Source of the DNA: Kitasatospora viridis
GTDB taxonomy: Bacteria > Actinomycetota > Actinomycetes > Streptomycetales > Streptomycetaceae
Length of the DNA stretch: 64,000 nt
NCBI RefSeq assembly: GCF_007829815.1
Contig: NZ_VIWT01000001.1
Span: 2,999,501-3,063,500 of the forward strand
Reading direction: 5' to 3'
Part shown: positions 1 to 8,933 of the stretch, piece after piece
Numbering within the stretch: position 1 is the first letter of the stretch
Layout of the letters: every line of letters begins with the position of its first letter
Translations under genes and position numbers: made by a program
Notes under the pieces: model-generated
Seen by the model: the letters and a program-made list of their open reading frames with translations, nothing else
What the model was told of the DNA's origin: nothing
Database searches by the model: none

Positions 1-1218
1 GTCTACGTCCTGGCGGTGATCCACCGCACCAGCCTCGGCGTCGCCGGGCTGGACGCCGCGCACCGGTTCTCCGTGGGCGCCTCCGCGCTCTCCGCCTTCT
101 CCATCCTCCAGGTGCTGGTCTACGCCGCGATGCAGATCCCGGTCGGCCTGCTGGTGGACCGGTACGGTCCGCGCCGGGTGCTGCTGGCCGGCGTGCTGCT
201 GCTCAGCGCCGGGCAGTTGGCCTTCGCCTTCAGCACCTCCTTCGGGCCCGCGCTGGCCTCCCGGGCGGTGCTCGGCTGCGGCGACGCGATGACCTTCATC
301 AGCGTCCTGCGGATCGCCGCCCGCTGGTTCCCGGCCGCCCGCAACCCGCTGGTCGCCCAACTCACCGGCCTGGCCGGCATGGGCGGCAACCTGGTCACCA
401 CCGTGGTGCTGGCCCGGGCGCTGCACACCGAGGGCTGGACCACCACCTTCGCCGGCACGGCGCTGCTCGGGGTGGCGGTCTTCGCGCTGGTCGCGCTCTG
501 GCTGCGGGAGGTCCCGCCGGGCCCGTCCGGGCAGCAGTCGGCGGCGCCGGTGGCGGACGGCCCGCAGCCCTCGCTGCTGGCCCGGATCCGGGAGTGCTGG
601 CACGAGCCGGGCACCCGGCTCGGCCTGTGGGTGCACTTCACCACCCAGTTCCCCGGCAACGCCTTCTCGCTGCTCTGGGGCCTGCCCTACCTGGTGGAGG
701 GGCAGGGCATGAGCCGCGGCGGGGCGGCCGGGCTGCTCACCCTGCTGGTGCTCAGCAACATGGCCTTCGGCCTGCTCTTCGGCCGGCTGCTCTCCCGCTC
801 CTCGCAGGCCCGGATGCCGATCACCCTGGGCGTGATCGCCGGCACCTCGGCCAGCTGGGCGGCGGCGCTGGCCTGGCCCGGCGGGCACCCGCCGTTCTGG
901 CTGCTTTTGCTGCTCATCGTGGCGATGGGCAGCAACGGGCCCGGCTCGCTGGTCGGCCTGGAGTACGCCCGCGCGCACAACCCGGGGCACCGGCTGGGCA
1001 CCGCCTCCGGGATCGCCAACATGGGCGGCTTCGTGGCCACCATGCTGACCCTGCTCGGCGTCGGGCTGCTGCTGGACGCGGTCTCCGGCGGCGCCGAGAC
1101 CTACTCGGCCGGCGCCTTCCGGATCGCCTTCTGCTGGCTCGCGGTGCCGATGGCGGTCGGCACCGCGATGGTGCTGCGGCTGCACCGCCAGGTCGGGCGG
1201 GCCGCCGCTACGGCATGA
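1..1218 (+). CDS. MFS transporter, 5' end outside window
   Basis: Multi-pass inner-membrane transporter of the major facilitator superfamily; the substrate cannot be told from sequence. The reading frame is open from base 1, so the true start lies upstream. The visible part is about 405 residues and covers most of the twelve-helix fold. The classical MFS motif A is clear (GLLVDRYGPRR, a G-x3-D-R-x-G-x-R loop between helices 2 and 3). Hydrophobic helices alternate with short loops, and a Pro/Gln-rich central cytoplasmic loop lies around residues 170-200. The segment HRTSLGVAGLDA near the beginning looks like the end of helix 1 and the following loop, so only a short N-terminus is missing. Its stop codon overlaps the 3' end of the convergent downstream gene by 11 nt. 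Confidence 0.85.
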   Translation, partial: VYVLAVIHRTSLGVAGLDAAHRFSVGASALSAFSILQVLVYAAMQIPVGLLVDRYGPRRVLLAGVLLLSAGQLAFAFSTSFGPALASRAVLGCGDAMTFISVLRIAARWFPAARNPLVAQLTGLAGMGGNLVTTVVLARALHTEGWTTTFAGTALLGVAVFALVALWLREVPPGPSGQQSAAPVADGPQPSLLARIRECWHEPGTRLGLWVHFTTQFPGNAFSLLWGLPYLVEGQGMSRGGAAGLLTLLVLSNMAFGLLFGRLLSRSSQARMPITLGVIAGTSASWAAALAWPGGHPPFWLLLLLIVAMGSNGPGSLVGLEYARAHNPGHRLGTASGIANMGGFVATMLTLLGVGLLLDAVSGGAETYSAGAFRIAFCWLAVPMAVGTAMVLRLHRQVGRAAATA

Positions 1219-2044
1219 CCGAGAACTTCGCCAGGATCCGCTCGGCCAGCTCCTGGTCGCCGTCCACCCGCAGCCGGCCCGCGGGCAGCCCGTCGGCCCG
1301 GACCCGGCCGGTGGCCAGGCGCAGGTAGGTCTCCCAGTCGGTGCTGAACCGCACGTCCGGGCCCAGGGTGATCCGGTCGTCGATCGAGCCGCGACCGTCC
1401 TGGTCGACCCGGACGGTGCGCAGGAACTCCAGCGGGCCGCCGACGTCGAGGGCGACGGTGGTGCCGGCCGGCGCGCCGGCGCTCTTGGCGACCACCCGGG
1501 GCAGGCCGGCCAGCAGCACGTCGCGGGTGATCGGGGCGCCGGGGGAGTCCAGGTTGCCGGACAGCCCGAGGGCCCGCCGCAGGTCCTGCTCGTGCACCCA
1601 GAGGTCCATCGCCCGCAGCTGCAGCAGCCGCTGGTAGGGCACCTGGTAGGCGCCCGGGCCGAGCGGCATGGCGACCGGGTCGTCCGCTCCGGTGGTGGCG
1701 TTGCGCAGCGACCGGGCGCGGCGGATGATCACGTACTCCAGCTCGGCCGTCATCTCCGGCGAGGTGTGGCAACGGCGCTTGTCGACCGGGAGTTCGAGGT
1801 AGCGGGAGACGTCGTCCTTGACGTGGAAGAGGTCGCTCGGGAGCGAGTGGATCGGGCGCGGATCGCCGAGCAGTTCCGACTCGACGCCGATCACGTGCGA
1901 CACGACGTCGCGCACCGACCAGCCGGGCAGTTCGGTCGCCCGGTTCCACGAGTCGGAGGGCAGCGCCGCCAACAGCTCGGATATGGCCTCGATGGCGTGC
2001 GTCCAGGCATCCGTGTAGGTCTGGACGACCTGATTGTCGGTCAC
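1208..2044 (-). CDS. maleylpyruvate isomerase-like (MDMPI/DinB-fold) mycothiol-dependent family protein
   Basis: A 278-residue cytoplasmic protein of the DinB-like four-helix family annotated in actinobacteria as maleylpyruvate isomerase family mycothiol-dependent enzyme. The N-terminal half carries the diagnostic stretch with LPGWSVRDVVSHVIGVE (about residues 40-56), whose His is the usual metal ligand. The C-terminal half (about 160-278) resembles the MDMPI C-terminal, sterol-carrier-like domain. Known members use mycothiol as cofactor for isomerisation or thiol transfer; the substrate here is unknown. The ATG at 2044 is the first in frame. It is divergent from the nitrilase-family gene, with about 115 bp between them. 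Confidence 0.75.
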   Translation of the reverse strand: MTDNQVVQTYTDAWTHAIEAISELLAALPSDSWNRATELPGWSVRDVVSHVIGVESELLGDPRPIHSLPSDLFHVKDDVSRYLELPVDKRRCHTSPEMTAELEYVIIRRARSLRNATTGADDPVAMPLGPGAYQVPYQRLLQLRAMDLWVHEQDLRRALGLSGNLDSPGAPITRDVLLAGLPRVVAKSAGAPAGTTVALDVGGPLEFLRTVRVDQDGRGSIDDRITLGPDVRFSTDWETYLRLATGRVRADGLPAGRLRVDGDQELAERILAKFSVMP

Positions 2045-2159
2045 AGTGTCCTTTTTTCTTCCGCTCCGGCGATCCCCACCGCACGTTACGCTGCCTGGTG
2101 AGAGCAGGGCAGCGCTTTCGGGTGACGATCGTAGGTCTCTTGACGTGGACGGTGGTAGT

Positions 2160-2960
2160 GTGCGCGCCTCTTTGATCCAACTCTCCGTTTCCGACGCCGA
2201 ACCGGTGGCCGAGCGGCGGGCCCGCGCGGACGCGCTGGTGCGCGCCCAGCGGGGTGCCGACCTGGTGGTCCTGCCGGAGCTCTGGGCGCTCGGCGGGTTC
2301 GCCTATGACGCCTGGTCAGCCGGGGCCGAGCCGCTGGACGGCCCGACCGCCGAGCTGATGGCGCGGGCCGCCAAGGACATCGGTGCCTGGCTGCACGCCG
2401 GCTCGATCGTCGAGCGCGATCCGGACGGGCCGGTCTACAACACCTCCTTGGTCTTCTCCCCCGGTGGAGACCTGGTGCAGACCTACCGGAAGATCCACCG
2501 CTTCGGCTTCGACAGCGGCGAGGCGGTGGCGATGGGGGCCGGCCAGGAGATCGTCACGGCCGGCACCGAGTTCGCCACCCTGGGCCTGGCCACCTGCTAC
2601 GACCTGCGCTTCCCGGAGCTCTTCCGGGCGCTGCTGGACGCCGGCGCCGAGCTGATGGTGGTGCCCGCCGCCTGGCCGGCCCGCCGGCGCGAGCACTGGA
2701 GCCTGCTGGCCCGGGCCCGCGCGGTGGAGGAGCAGGCCTTCGTGCTGGCCTGCAACACCGCGGGCACCCACGCCGGCGTCGAACAGGCGGGCTACAGCGT
2801 GGTGGTGGACCCCTGGGGCACCGTGCTGGCCGAGGCCGGCCCGGACGAGGAGGTGCTCACGGTGGAGTTCGACCCGGCGGAGGTGGCCCGGGCGCGCGCC
2901 GAGTTCCCGGTGCTCCGGGACCGCCTGCTGGGCATCCCGGCCCCGGCCCAGCGGCGCTGA
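2160..2960 (+). CDS. carbon-nitrogen hydrolase (nitrilase superfamily, Nit2/omega-amidase-like)
   Basis: A 266-residue amidohydrolase of the nitrilase superfamily, acting on C-N amide bonds in the cytoplasm. The catalytic triad can be placed: Glu40 in VVLPELW, Lys111 in TYRKIHRF and Cys146 in ATCYDLRFPE. The CYDLRFPE block and the length fit the Nit2/omega-amidase-type branch, which hydrolyses alpha-keto-glutaramate-like omega-amides; the exact substrate is inferred. The GTG at 2160 is chosen because the superfamily fold begins directly there (RASLIQLSV); the upstream in-frame extension to 2034 is Arg/Ser-rich and has no family similarity. A GntR regulator gene follows after 58 nt, so the two may be cotranscribed. 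Confidence 0.85.
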   Translation: MRASLIQLSVSDAEPVAERRARADALVRAQRGADLVVLPELWALGGFAYDAWSAGAEPLDGPTAELMARAAKDIGAWLHAGSIVERDPDGPVYNTSLVFSPGGDLVQTYRKIHRFGFDSGEAVAMGAGQEIVTAGTEFATLGLATCYDLRFPELFRALLDAGAELMVVPAAWPARRREHWSLLARARAVEEQAFVLACNTAGTHAGVEQAGYSVVVDPWGTVLAEAGPDEEVLTVEFDPAEVARARAEFPVLRDRLLGIPAPAQRR

Positions 2961-3018
2961 CCCGCTCCGGTCTGCGAGGATTGCCGTTCGGTCCGGTCGG
3001 CGTCGGAGGAGGTGTGCG

Positions 3019-3804
3019 GTGGTCGTACTCGGTCTCGGCGACGTGGGGGCCGGTTCCGGGCGCCTGCCGATCCAGCGCAACAGCCTGCGCGAGCAGATCG
3101 CCGGGGCGCTGCGCGAGGAGTTGATGGCCGGTCGGCTGCCGGCCGGCAGCAACTTCACGGTGAAGGAGATCGCCGAGCTCTACGGGGTCTCGGCGACTCC
3201 GGCCCGCGAGGCGCTGGTCGACCTGGCCGCCCAGGGGCTGCTGCGGGCCGAGCACCACCGCGGCTTCACCGTGCCCGAGCTGCGCTGGGCAGACTTCCTG
3301 GAGATCTTCGAGGCCCGCACGCTGCTCACCGACAGCGCCTTCCGGCAGTTCGCCGTCCGGCACGCCGTGCCCGACCCGGACCGGCTGGGCCCGCTGCGCC
3401 GGCGGGCCGAGGCGGCGGCCCGGGCGGTGCGGGCCGGCAACCTGGACGTGATGGTCGGCTGCGACCGGCGGTTCTGGCAGGGCATCGCCGAGTTCCTGGA
3501 GAACCGGCGGATCGCCGAGTACCTGGACTGGCTGCGGGTGCAGTCCTGGATGTTCGCCGCGCCCTACCTGCGGTCCGGCGGCGAGCTGGCCGGGCTCTGC
3601 TGGGACCGGCAGCCCGAGCTGGTCGAGCTCATCGCCGCCGCCGACCTGGCCGGCGCCCGCCGGCTGCTGGACGACTACAACCTGTTCACCGTGCGGCTGC
3701 TGGCCCGGCTGACCGGCGAGTCACTGGACTCGGTCACCGTGCTGGGCCTGCTCACCGCGGGTGCCGGGGAGCGGTCCACCGCCGACCCCGCGCCGGGCCG
3801 GTAG
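3019..3804 (+). CDS. GntR-family transcriptional regulator (FCD/FadR-type)
   Basis: A 261-residue DNA-binding regulator. Residues about 18-85 form a GntR winged helix-turn-helix (LREQIAGALREELMAG, then FTVKEIAELYGVSATPAREAL and the GLLRAEHHRGFTVPEL wing). Residues about 95-240 are helical, as expected for an FCD ligand-binding domain (EIFEARTLL at its start), which usually senses a small organic acid. The GTG start at 3019 is preceded by a strong ribosome binding site, GGAGGAGG at 3005-3012. It lies between the nitrilase-family hydrolase and an unknown gene on the same strand; regulation of that neighbour is plausible but unsupported by any visible operator. Confidence 0.85.
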   Translation: MVVLGLGDVGAGSGRLPIQRNSLREQIAGALREELMAGRLPAGSNFTVKEIAELYGVSATPAREALVDLAAQGLLRAEHHRGFTVPELRWADFLEIFEARTLLTDSAFRQFAVRHAVPDPDRLGPLRRRAEAAARAVRAGNLDVMVGCDRRFWQGIAEFLENRRIAEYLDWLRVQSWMFAAPYLRSGGELAGLCWDRQPELVELIAAADLAGARRLLDDYNLFTVRLLARLTGESLDSVTVLGLLTAGAGERSTADPAPGR

Positions 3805-3877
3805 GGTTGATCGGGCGCCGCCGGCGGATCGGCGCCGCGCCCGTCCCCCCAGCCCGCCCGGAGAGGAAGAACCGCTC

Positions 3878-4525
3878 GTGGCCTGCGACCTCTGGCTGGT
3901 CCCGCTGGTGGACGTGCTGACCCACAGCCCGGAGAACCCGTTCCGCGAGGACCTGGGCCTCTACAACGCCGCGCTGGCCGCCCGCGGGCTGCCGCCGGTG
4001 CCGGTGTACCAGTTCGCCCCCGGGATCACCGGCGGGGTGGAGCCGATAGCGGCCTTCGACTACGACTCGCTGCACTTCCTGCGCCGGGCCTACCTGCTGC
4101 AGCTCACCGGCTTCGAGCTGACCCCGGTGGACGCGCTGGGCGGCGACTACGAGCAGCTGCTGGAGATGTTCGAGGCCACCGCCGAGCAGTCCCACCTGGT
4201 CTGGCACTTCGACCACGCCGGCGCCTACGTGCCGATCGAGTTCGACGTGCCGCTGGTGGACCAGGCCCTGCTCGCCTCCGGCGGGCCGCTGGGCTCCTCG
4301 TACGGGCTGGTGCGCGAGCTGCAGGCGATCGCCCCGGTGCTCGGCATCGACCCGATGAACCCGCCCGGGCCGACCCGGCCGCTCGGCCCGACCGGGCTGG
4401 AGCAGCCGTTCGGCCCGCCGCTGGACGACCTGCACCCGTACGCCCGGGAGCGGCACGCCTGGGCCGGGCTGTACGCGGCGGCGACCCGGAGCCTGACCCA
4501 GGGCTCGATGATCGTCTTCGCCTGA
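3878..4525 (+). CDS. conserved actinobacterial protein of unknown function
   Basis: A 215-residue soluble protein that I do not recognise as a named family. The GTG at 3878 is chosen because GGAGAGGAAG (3860-3869) sits at ribosome-binding distance; an upstream in-frame extension to 3761 overlaps the end of the GntR gene and is Arg/Pro-rich. The protein is acidic with many aromatic residues (DYDSLHFLRRAYLLQ; HLVWHFDHAGAY). It has a Pro-rich linker near residues 158-180 (PPGPTRPLGPTG) and no signal peptide or membrane helix. Codon usage matches its neighbours, so it is very probably real. No function is proposed. Confidence 0.7.
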   Translation: MACDLWLVPLVDVLTHSPENPFREDLGLYNAALAARGLPPVPVYQFAPGITGGVEPIAAFDYDSLHFLRRAYLLQLTGFELTPVDALGGDYEQLLEMFEATAEQSHLVWHFDHAGAYVPIEFDVPLVDQALLASGGPLGSSYGLVRELQAIAPVLGIDPMNPPGPTRPLGPTGLEQPFGPPLDDLHPYARERHAWAGLYAAATRSLTQGSMIVFA

Positions 4526-4565
4526 CCGGCGACCGCGACCACCGGGACGGCCACCGCCGGGCGGC

Positions 4566-5360
4566 TCAGCGCAGCGGGCCCTCCGGCGGCCGCTGGCGGG
4601 GCATGGTCGGCCGGGTACCGGGCGGCGGCAGCACCCGCACCTGCGCCGGCACCCCGGCCTCCGAGCGGCCGCCCCAGGAGCCGGGCGCCTGGGTGGGCAG
4701 CTGGGTCATCCGGGCCCGGAACTCCAGCATCCACTCCGAGGTCTCGCCGCGGACCAGCTCGGAGACGTCCTCGCAGAACCGCCGCAGCACCCCGAGGCAG
4801 CGCTCGGCCGCCTCGCCCGCGGTGCCCTCGGTGGGGCCGAGCACCTCGCGCACGCACTCCGAGGCCCAGTCGAACTGGAAGGCCTCCAGGCGGCGCTGCA
4901 GCGCCTGCCCGGTGGAGACGTCCCGCATCCAGCCGCTGGAGAGCCCGAAGGCCCGGTCGGCGCCCAGGCAGCCGCCGGCCAGCGCCAGCGCGACGTAGCC
5001 CCAGGCGCTGCCGTGCGGCAGCCGGCCGGTCAGCTGGACCAGCGGCAGGGCCACCCCGGCGACGCCGAGCACGACCGCGCCGAACCGCAGCACCCGGGCC
5101 CAGCGGCGCTTCCACAGCCGGTCCCGGCGGTACCACTCGATCGCCTCGACGGCCCGCTCCTCGGACCAGCGGTACAGCTCCTCCAGCCGCTCGGCCGGCT
5201 CCCCCCAGTCCCCCAGGGGGAACTGGCGGGCACTCAGGTCGGCGCGGCGGCGGGTGGCGGCCCGGTCCCGGCCGGCGCCGGCCGCGGGCGTGGGCTGGTC
5301 CTCCTCGCCGACGTCCTTGCCCCAGGGACTTTCCTCGGGCTGCATTTCGGGCTGGCTCAC
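4566..5360 (-). CDS. SLATT-like two-helix membrane protein
   Basis: A 264-residue protein with a charged amphipathic segment (ERLEELYRWSEERAVEAIEWYRRDRLWKR split around residues 60-90), two closely spaced transmembrane helices (about 95-140), then a long cytoplasmic helical tail. This arrangement resembles SLATT domains (SMODS and SLOG associating two-TM), a family best known as putative membrane effectors in nucleotide-signalling conflict systems. No SMODS, SLOG or other sensor gene is adjacent. The GTG at 5360 is preferred because AAGGGAG stands about 8 nt upstream; a longer form from 5417 is possible. The Pro-rich C-terminus is poorly ordered. Family assignment is by pattern and needs a profile search. 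Confidence 0.6.
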   Translation of the reverse strand: MSQPEMQPEESPWGKDVGEEDQPTPAAGAGRDRAATRRRADLSARQFPLGDWGEPAERLEELYRWSEERAVEAIEWYRRDRLWKRRWARVLRFGAVVLGVAGVALPLVQLTGRLPHGSAWGYVALALAGGCLGADRAFGLSSGWMRDVSTGQALQRRLEAFQFDWASECVREVLGPTEGTAGEAAERCLGVLRRFCEDVSELVRGETSEWMLEFRARMTQLPTQAPGSWGGRSEAGVPAQVRVLPPPGTRPTMPRQRPPEGPLR

Positions 5361-5643
5361 CTGTGGGGCTCCCTTGACGGGCCTGACTGCTGGGCTCTGC
5401 TGGGTATCCAACAGCACTTCTTACCGCCAAATGGCTGAGCATGTGGGCCGGACCGGACGGATCGTTACCCGAAAAGGCGTCAGAACCCCTTGGTGGGACG
5501 GTTGCGGAAGTCGGAGGGATTTCACTCGTCCGAGCGAGGGCGGTCCGCTCCGCGAACCTGACCGGGTCCACCGGTCGGCCGAACCGGGCGGTCCGCGGCG
5601 CCCGGCGCGCCGCCCGGTGGACCGCCCGGTTCCGGTCACCGGC

Positions 5644-5649
5644 TACCCT
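5644..5649 (+). promoter_or_regulatory. -10 box of apparently leaderless purD
   Basis: TACCCT ends 8 nt before the purD GTG, and no ribosome binding site lies between. This spacing puts the transcription start at or next to the start codon. Confidence 0.5.
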
Positions 5650-5657
5650 TGCGCAGC

Positions 5658-6902
5658 GTGAAGGTCCTCGTCATCGGCGGCGGCGCCCGCGAACACGCCC
5701 TGTGCCGCTCCCTGTCCCAAGATCCCGCCGTCAGCGAGCTGCACTGCGCACCCGGCAACGCCGGCATCGGGCAGCTGGCGACGGTCCACCCGGTGGACCA
5801 GCTGGACGGCCCCGCCGTCGCCGAGCTGGCCGCCCGACTGACCGCCGACCTGGTGGTGGTCGGCCCCGAGGCACCGCTGGTGGCCGGCGTGGCCGACGCG
5901 GTCCGGGCGGCCGGCATCCCGGTCTTCGGCCCGTCCGGCGCGGCCGCCCAACTGGAGGGCTCCAAGGCCTTCGCCAAGGACGTGATGGCCGGGGCCGGCG
6001 TGCCCACCGCCCGCTCCTACCTGTGCACCACCCCGGAGGAGGCGGCCGAGGCGCTGGACGCCTTCGGCGCCCCCTACGTGGTCAAGGACGACGGCCTGGC
6101 GGCCGGCAAGGGCGTGGTGGTCACCGCCGACCGCACCGCCGCGCTGGCCCACGCCGCGGCCTGCGACAAGGTGGTGATCGAGGAGTACCTGGACGGCCCG
6201 GAGGTCTCGCTCTTCGCGATCACCGACGGCACCACGGTGCTCCCGCTGCAGCCCGCCCAGGACTTCAAGCGCGCGCTGGACGGCGACGCCGGCCCGAACA
6301 CCGGCGGCATGGGCGCCTACTCGCCGCTGCCCTGGGCGCCCCAGGACCTGGTCGCCGAGGTGCTGGAGACCGTGCTCCAGCCCACCGTGGACGAGCTGCG
6401 CCGCCGCGGCACCCCGTTCTCCGGCCTGCTCTACGCGGGCCTGGCGCTCACCTCGCGCGGCACCCGGGTGATCGAGTTCAACGCCCGCTTCGGCGACCCG
6501 GAGACCCAGGTCGTGCTGGCCCGGCTGCGCACCCCGCTGGCGGGCGTGCTGCTGGCCTCGGCCAACGGCACGCTGGCCGACCTGGAGCCGCTGCGCTGGG
6601 ACGAGGGCGCCGCGGTCACCGTGGTGGTGGCCGCCGAGGGCTACCCCGCCGCGCCGCGCTCCGGCGACGTGATCGAGGGCCTGGCCGAGGCCGAGGCGGA
6701 CGGCGGCGCCTTCGTGCTGCACGCCGGCACCAAGCTGGACGAGCAGGGCCGGGTGGTCAGCGCCGGCGGCCGGGTGCTCTCGGTCACCGCGACCGGCACC
6801 GACCTCGCCGAGGCCCGGGAGCGGGCCTACGACGGGGTGGCGAAGATCCGGCTGGCGGGCTCCCAGCACCGCACCGACATCGCGCTGAAGGCCGCCCAGT
6901 AG
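5658..6902 (+). CDS. purD: phosphoribosylamine-glycine ligase (GAR synthetase)
   Basis: PurD catalyses the ATP-dependent joining of glycine to 5-phosphoribosylamine, step two of de novo purine synthesis. The 414 residues match the family length of about 420. The N-terminus [15 protein letters not shown] is the signature Rossmann-like start. The ATP-grasp domain follows, with [41 protein letters not shown] and the metal-binding [12 protein letters not shown] block. The GTG at 5658 is chosen because the family begins exactly there; the TTG nine bases earlier is unlikely. Transcription is apparently leaderless from 5644-5649 and ends at the hairpin at 6922-6968. purC and purSQL lie downstream on the same strand but as separate units. 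Confidence 0.97.
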   Translation: MKVLVIGGGAREHALCRSLSQDPAVSELHCAPGNAGIGQLATVHPVDQLDGPAVAELAARLTADLVVVGPEAPLVAGVADAVRAAGIPVFGPSGAAAQLEGSKAFAKDVMAGAGVPTARSYLCTTPEEAAEALDAFGAPYVVKDDGLAAGKGVVVTADRTAALAHAAACDKVVIEEYLDGPEVSLFAITDGTTVLPLQPAQDFKRALDGDAGPNTGGMGAYSPLPWAPQDLVAEVLETVLQPTVDELRRRGTPFSGLLYAGLALTSRGTRVIEFNARFGDPETQVVLARLRTPLAGVLLASANGTLADLEPLRWDEGAAVTVVVAAEGYPAAPRSGDVIEGLAEAEADGGAFVLHAGTKLDEQGRVVSAGGRVLSVTATGTDLAEARERAYDGVAKIRLAGSQHRTDIALKAAQ

Positions 6903-6921
6903 CGGCCGGACCGCCCACCAC

Positions 6922-6968
6922 CAGGGGCGCTGCGTCCGGGGGACACCCCCATGGACGCAGCGCCCCTG
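6922..6968 (+). terminator. terminator hairpin after purD
   Basis: A 16-bp near-perfect stem (CAGGGGCGCTGCGTCC at 6922-6937 against GGACGCAGCGCCCCTG at 6953-6968) with a 15-nt loop, 19 nt after the purD stop. There is no T-run, as is common for streptomycete terminators. Confidence 0.7.
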
Positions 6969-7345
6969 GCCGTTGTGCCGGCCGCCGGGGTCCGGGGCCG
7001 GAGGGCGAACGGGCGGGCGATTCAAGCCCTTCGAGTGAAAGCCTGGACATCCGGCTGACGCGGGCCCGCCGGCGGCCGTAGGGTGCGCTGGATCGCGGGG
7101 CCGGACCGCGGTCGCCGCCGGGTGCACCGGGGCGCACGGGGGGAAGCTGCTGGGGCGGACGACACCGGCCCGGCTCCCGGGTCACCGGTCCGGGTGGATT
7201 CCCGACCGGCTCGGAACACCGGCCCGTCCGTGTGCGTCACACCTGAGCGGGAGGACGCTTCCACGGACGGCGGGACCGCCGGCCCGGAGCGGTTGTTGAC
7301 GACCCGCCCGACATCTGTCCGACTCCGAAGGGGGTGCAGCACCGG
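6969..7345. other. gene-free stretch
   Basis: After the purD terminator there is no open frame with convincing codon bias on either strand. The final part (GAAGGGGG at 7327-7334) serves as ribosome binding site for the next gene. No promoter element or repeat stands out. Confidence 0.5.
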
Positions 7346-8788
7346 ATGGCCGCTCTCGACGCTGCTCGTGCCCGGGCCCGCGCGCTGCTGCGGATCCGGG
7401 CCCTGGCCCGGGCCGCCGCCGTGCTGCCGGCCGCCGTGGCGGTGGTGCTGCTGGCCGGCGGGTGGACCGGGCGGCTCGGCGCCGCCGGCTCGCCCGACCG
7501 GGCCGGCTGGGACGCCGCCCGCTGGGCCGTCGGCCTGCTCGCCGTGCTGGTGGCGGTGGTCGCGCTGGCCGCGATCCGCCGGCACGCCCGGGCGGTGCCG
7601 CCGAGCACCCCCGCGATACCGGTGGCCGAGCGGCAGGCGCCCGAACTGTACCGGCTGGTCGAGGAGCTGGCCGCGCGGCTCGGGGTGCCCGCGCCGAGCG
7701 GCATCGCGCTCACCCCGGACTGCGACAGCTGGCTGGAGGAGCGCCCGGGAGCGGGCGCCGAACCTCCGCTGCTGGTGATCGGCTCGCCGTTCCTCTGGTG
7801 GATGCGGGCCGGCGAACTGCTGGCGCTGCTCGCGCCGGTGGCCGCGGGCACGGCGGCCGCGGCCGACCCGGAGATCGCCGCCGCCCGCCGGTTCGTCCGG
7901 GGGCTGGACGCGGCGCTCGGCACCGGCCGGCTCGGCCCGCTCTCCCGGCTCTTCGACCGGATCGACCGGACCCTGCTGCGGGCCTGCCGGGCGCACGCGG
8001 CCGAGCTGGAGCGGTCCGCCGCGGCGGCCGCCGCCGAGCAGGCCAGGGCGGTGGACTACGGGCTGCGGATCGCCGCCCAGGGCCAGGTCGGGCTGGCCTA
8101 CGCGGGTTGGGACCGGCTGCTCACCCGGGTGGCCACGCCGGCCTGGCGGCTCGGCCGCTGCCCGGTGCAGCTGAACGCCGGGGTGGCCGCCGCGCTCACC
8201 GAGCTGTCCCGCCGGGACCGGCTGGCCGAGGGCTACGAGAGCCGGCTCGGCGACCGCCCGGCCTGCGACCTGCTGGAGGAGCCGGGCGAGATGGACGCGG
8301 CCGTCTCGGCACTGGCCGCCGAGCTGTTCCACGGCCCGATGCCGGGTGGCCCGGCCGACCTGCTCTGGACGGACTACCCGGAGCAGGTGGTGGACCGCGG
8401 CTGGCGGCTGCGGGCGATGGCGCTGCAGGAGGCGCTGGACGCCGTCGCGCCGGTGCGCGGCAACGGCCCGCAGCCGGGCACGCTGGCCCGGCTGCTGGCC
8501 CAACTGGGCGCCGGGCGGGCGCCGGAGCTGGCCCGGGCGCTGTCCGGCGGCGGCGACCAGCTGGCCGACTGCGTGACCGCGATGGTCTGCTGCGCGGCGG
8601 TGGACGGGGTCGGCGGACAGCCGGGCCTGGACTGGCTGGACGGTCCGGTGCTGCTGCTCGGCGGGGTCCGCCGGGGCGACCTGGCCGAGCCGGTGGTGGA
8701 GGCGGTCGAGCAGGGCGCGGTGGACGGGCTGCGCGCCTGGCTGGAGGCCGCCGGGGTGCGGCTGGAACAACCGGTCAGGCTGGGCTGA
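7346..8788 (+). CDS. membrane-anchored protein of unknown function
   Basis: A 480-residue protein with two N-terminal transmembrane helices (about residues 20-42 and 58-80), followed by a large Ala/Leu/Arg-rich soluble part. The stretch ELYRLVEELAARLGVPAPSG (about 97-116) recalls the N-terminal region of M48-type membrane peptidases, but no HExxH motif is present, so peptidase activity is not supported. ATG at 7346 is chosen for its ribosome binding site; GTG at 7334 is an alternative. Position between purD and purC, and codon usage, indicate a real chromosomal gene. A T-tailed hairpin follows at 8862-8890. Confidence 0.7.
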   Translation: MAALDAARARARALLRIRALARAAAVLPAAVAVVLLAGGWTGRLGAAGSPDRAGWDAARWAVGLLAVLVAVVALAAIRRHARAVPPSTPAIPVAERQAPELYRLVEELAARLGVPAPSGIALTPDCDSWLEERPGAGAEPPLLVIGSPFLWWMRAGELLALLAPVAAGTAAAADPEIAAARRFVRGLDAALGTGRLGPLSRLFDRIDRTLLRACRAHAAELERSAAAAAAEQARAVDYGLRIAAQGQVGLAYAGWDRLLTRVATPAWRLGRCPVQLNAGVAAALTELSRRDRLAEGYESRLGDRPACDLLEEPGEMDAAVSALAAELFHGPMPGGPADLLWTDYPEQVVDRGWRLRAMALQEALDAVAPVRGNGPQPGTLARLLAQLGAGRAPELARALSGGGDQLADCVTAMVCCAAVDGVGGQPGLDWLDGPVLLLGGVRRGDLAEPVVEAVEQGAVDGLRAWLEAAGVRLEQPVRLG

Positions 8789-8861
8789 CCGTCCAGGGGA
8801 TCGCTCGATCGGGGAACGTCCGTCACCAGTTGCTCACTTGGGGTGACGCGGTACCGGCACT

Positions 8862-8890
8862 GTGTGGTCTGCTGGGCCACACGCATTTTT
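8862..8890 (+). terminator. hairpin with T-run after the unknown membrane gene
   Basis: GTGTGG (8862-8867) pairs with CCACAC (8877-8882), followed by GCATTTTT. It is a short stem with a true T-run, unusual in this window, and ends transcription before the next gene. Confidence 0.5.
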
Positions 8891-8908
8891 CCGTGGCACA
8901 TGCCACGG
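8891..8908. promoter_or_regulatory. 18-bp palindrome upstream of the formamidase-like gene
   Basis: CCGTGGCA-CA-TGCCACGG has perfect 8-bp arms and ends 25 nt before the next start codon. It could be an operator or a leader hairpin; the regulator is unknown. Confidence 0.4.
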
Positions 8909-8933
8909 ACGGGCGGTAGCGGGAGGGGCAGGC

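Noticed and set aside
7346..8788. M48-type peptidase for the unknown membrane protein
   Set aside because: The N-terminal layout is reminiscent, but no HExxH zinc motif exists in the sequence.
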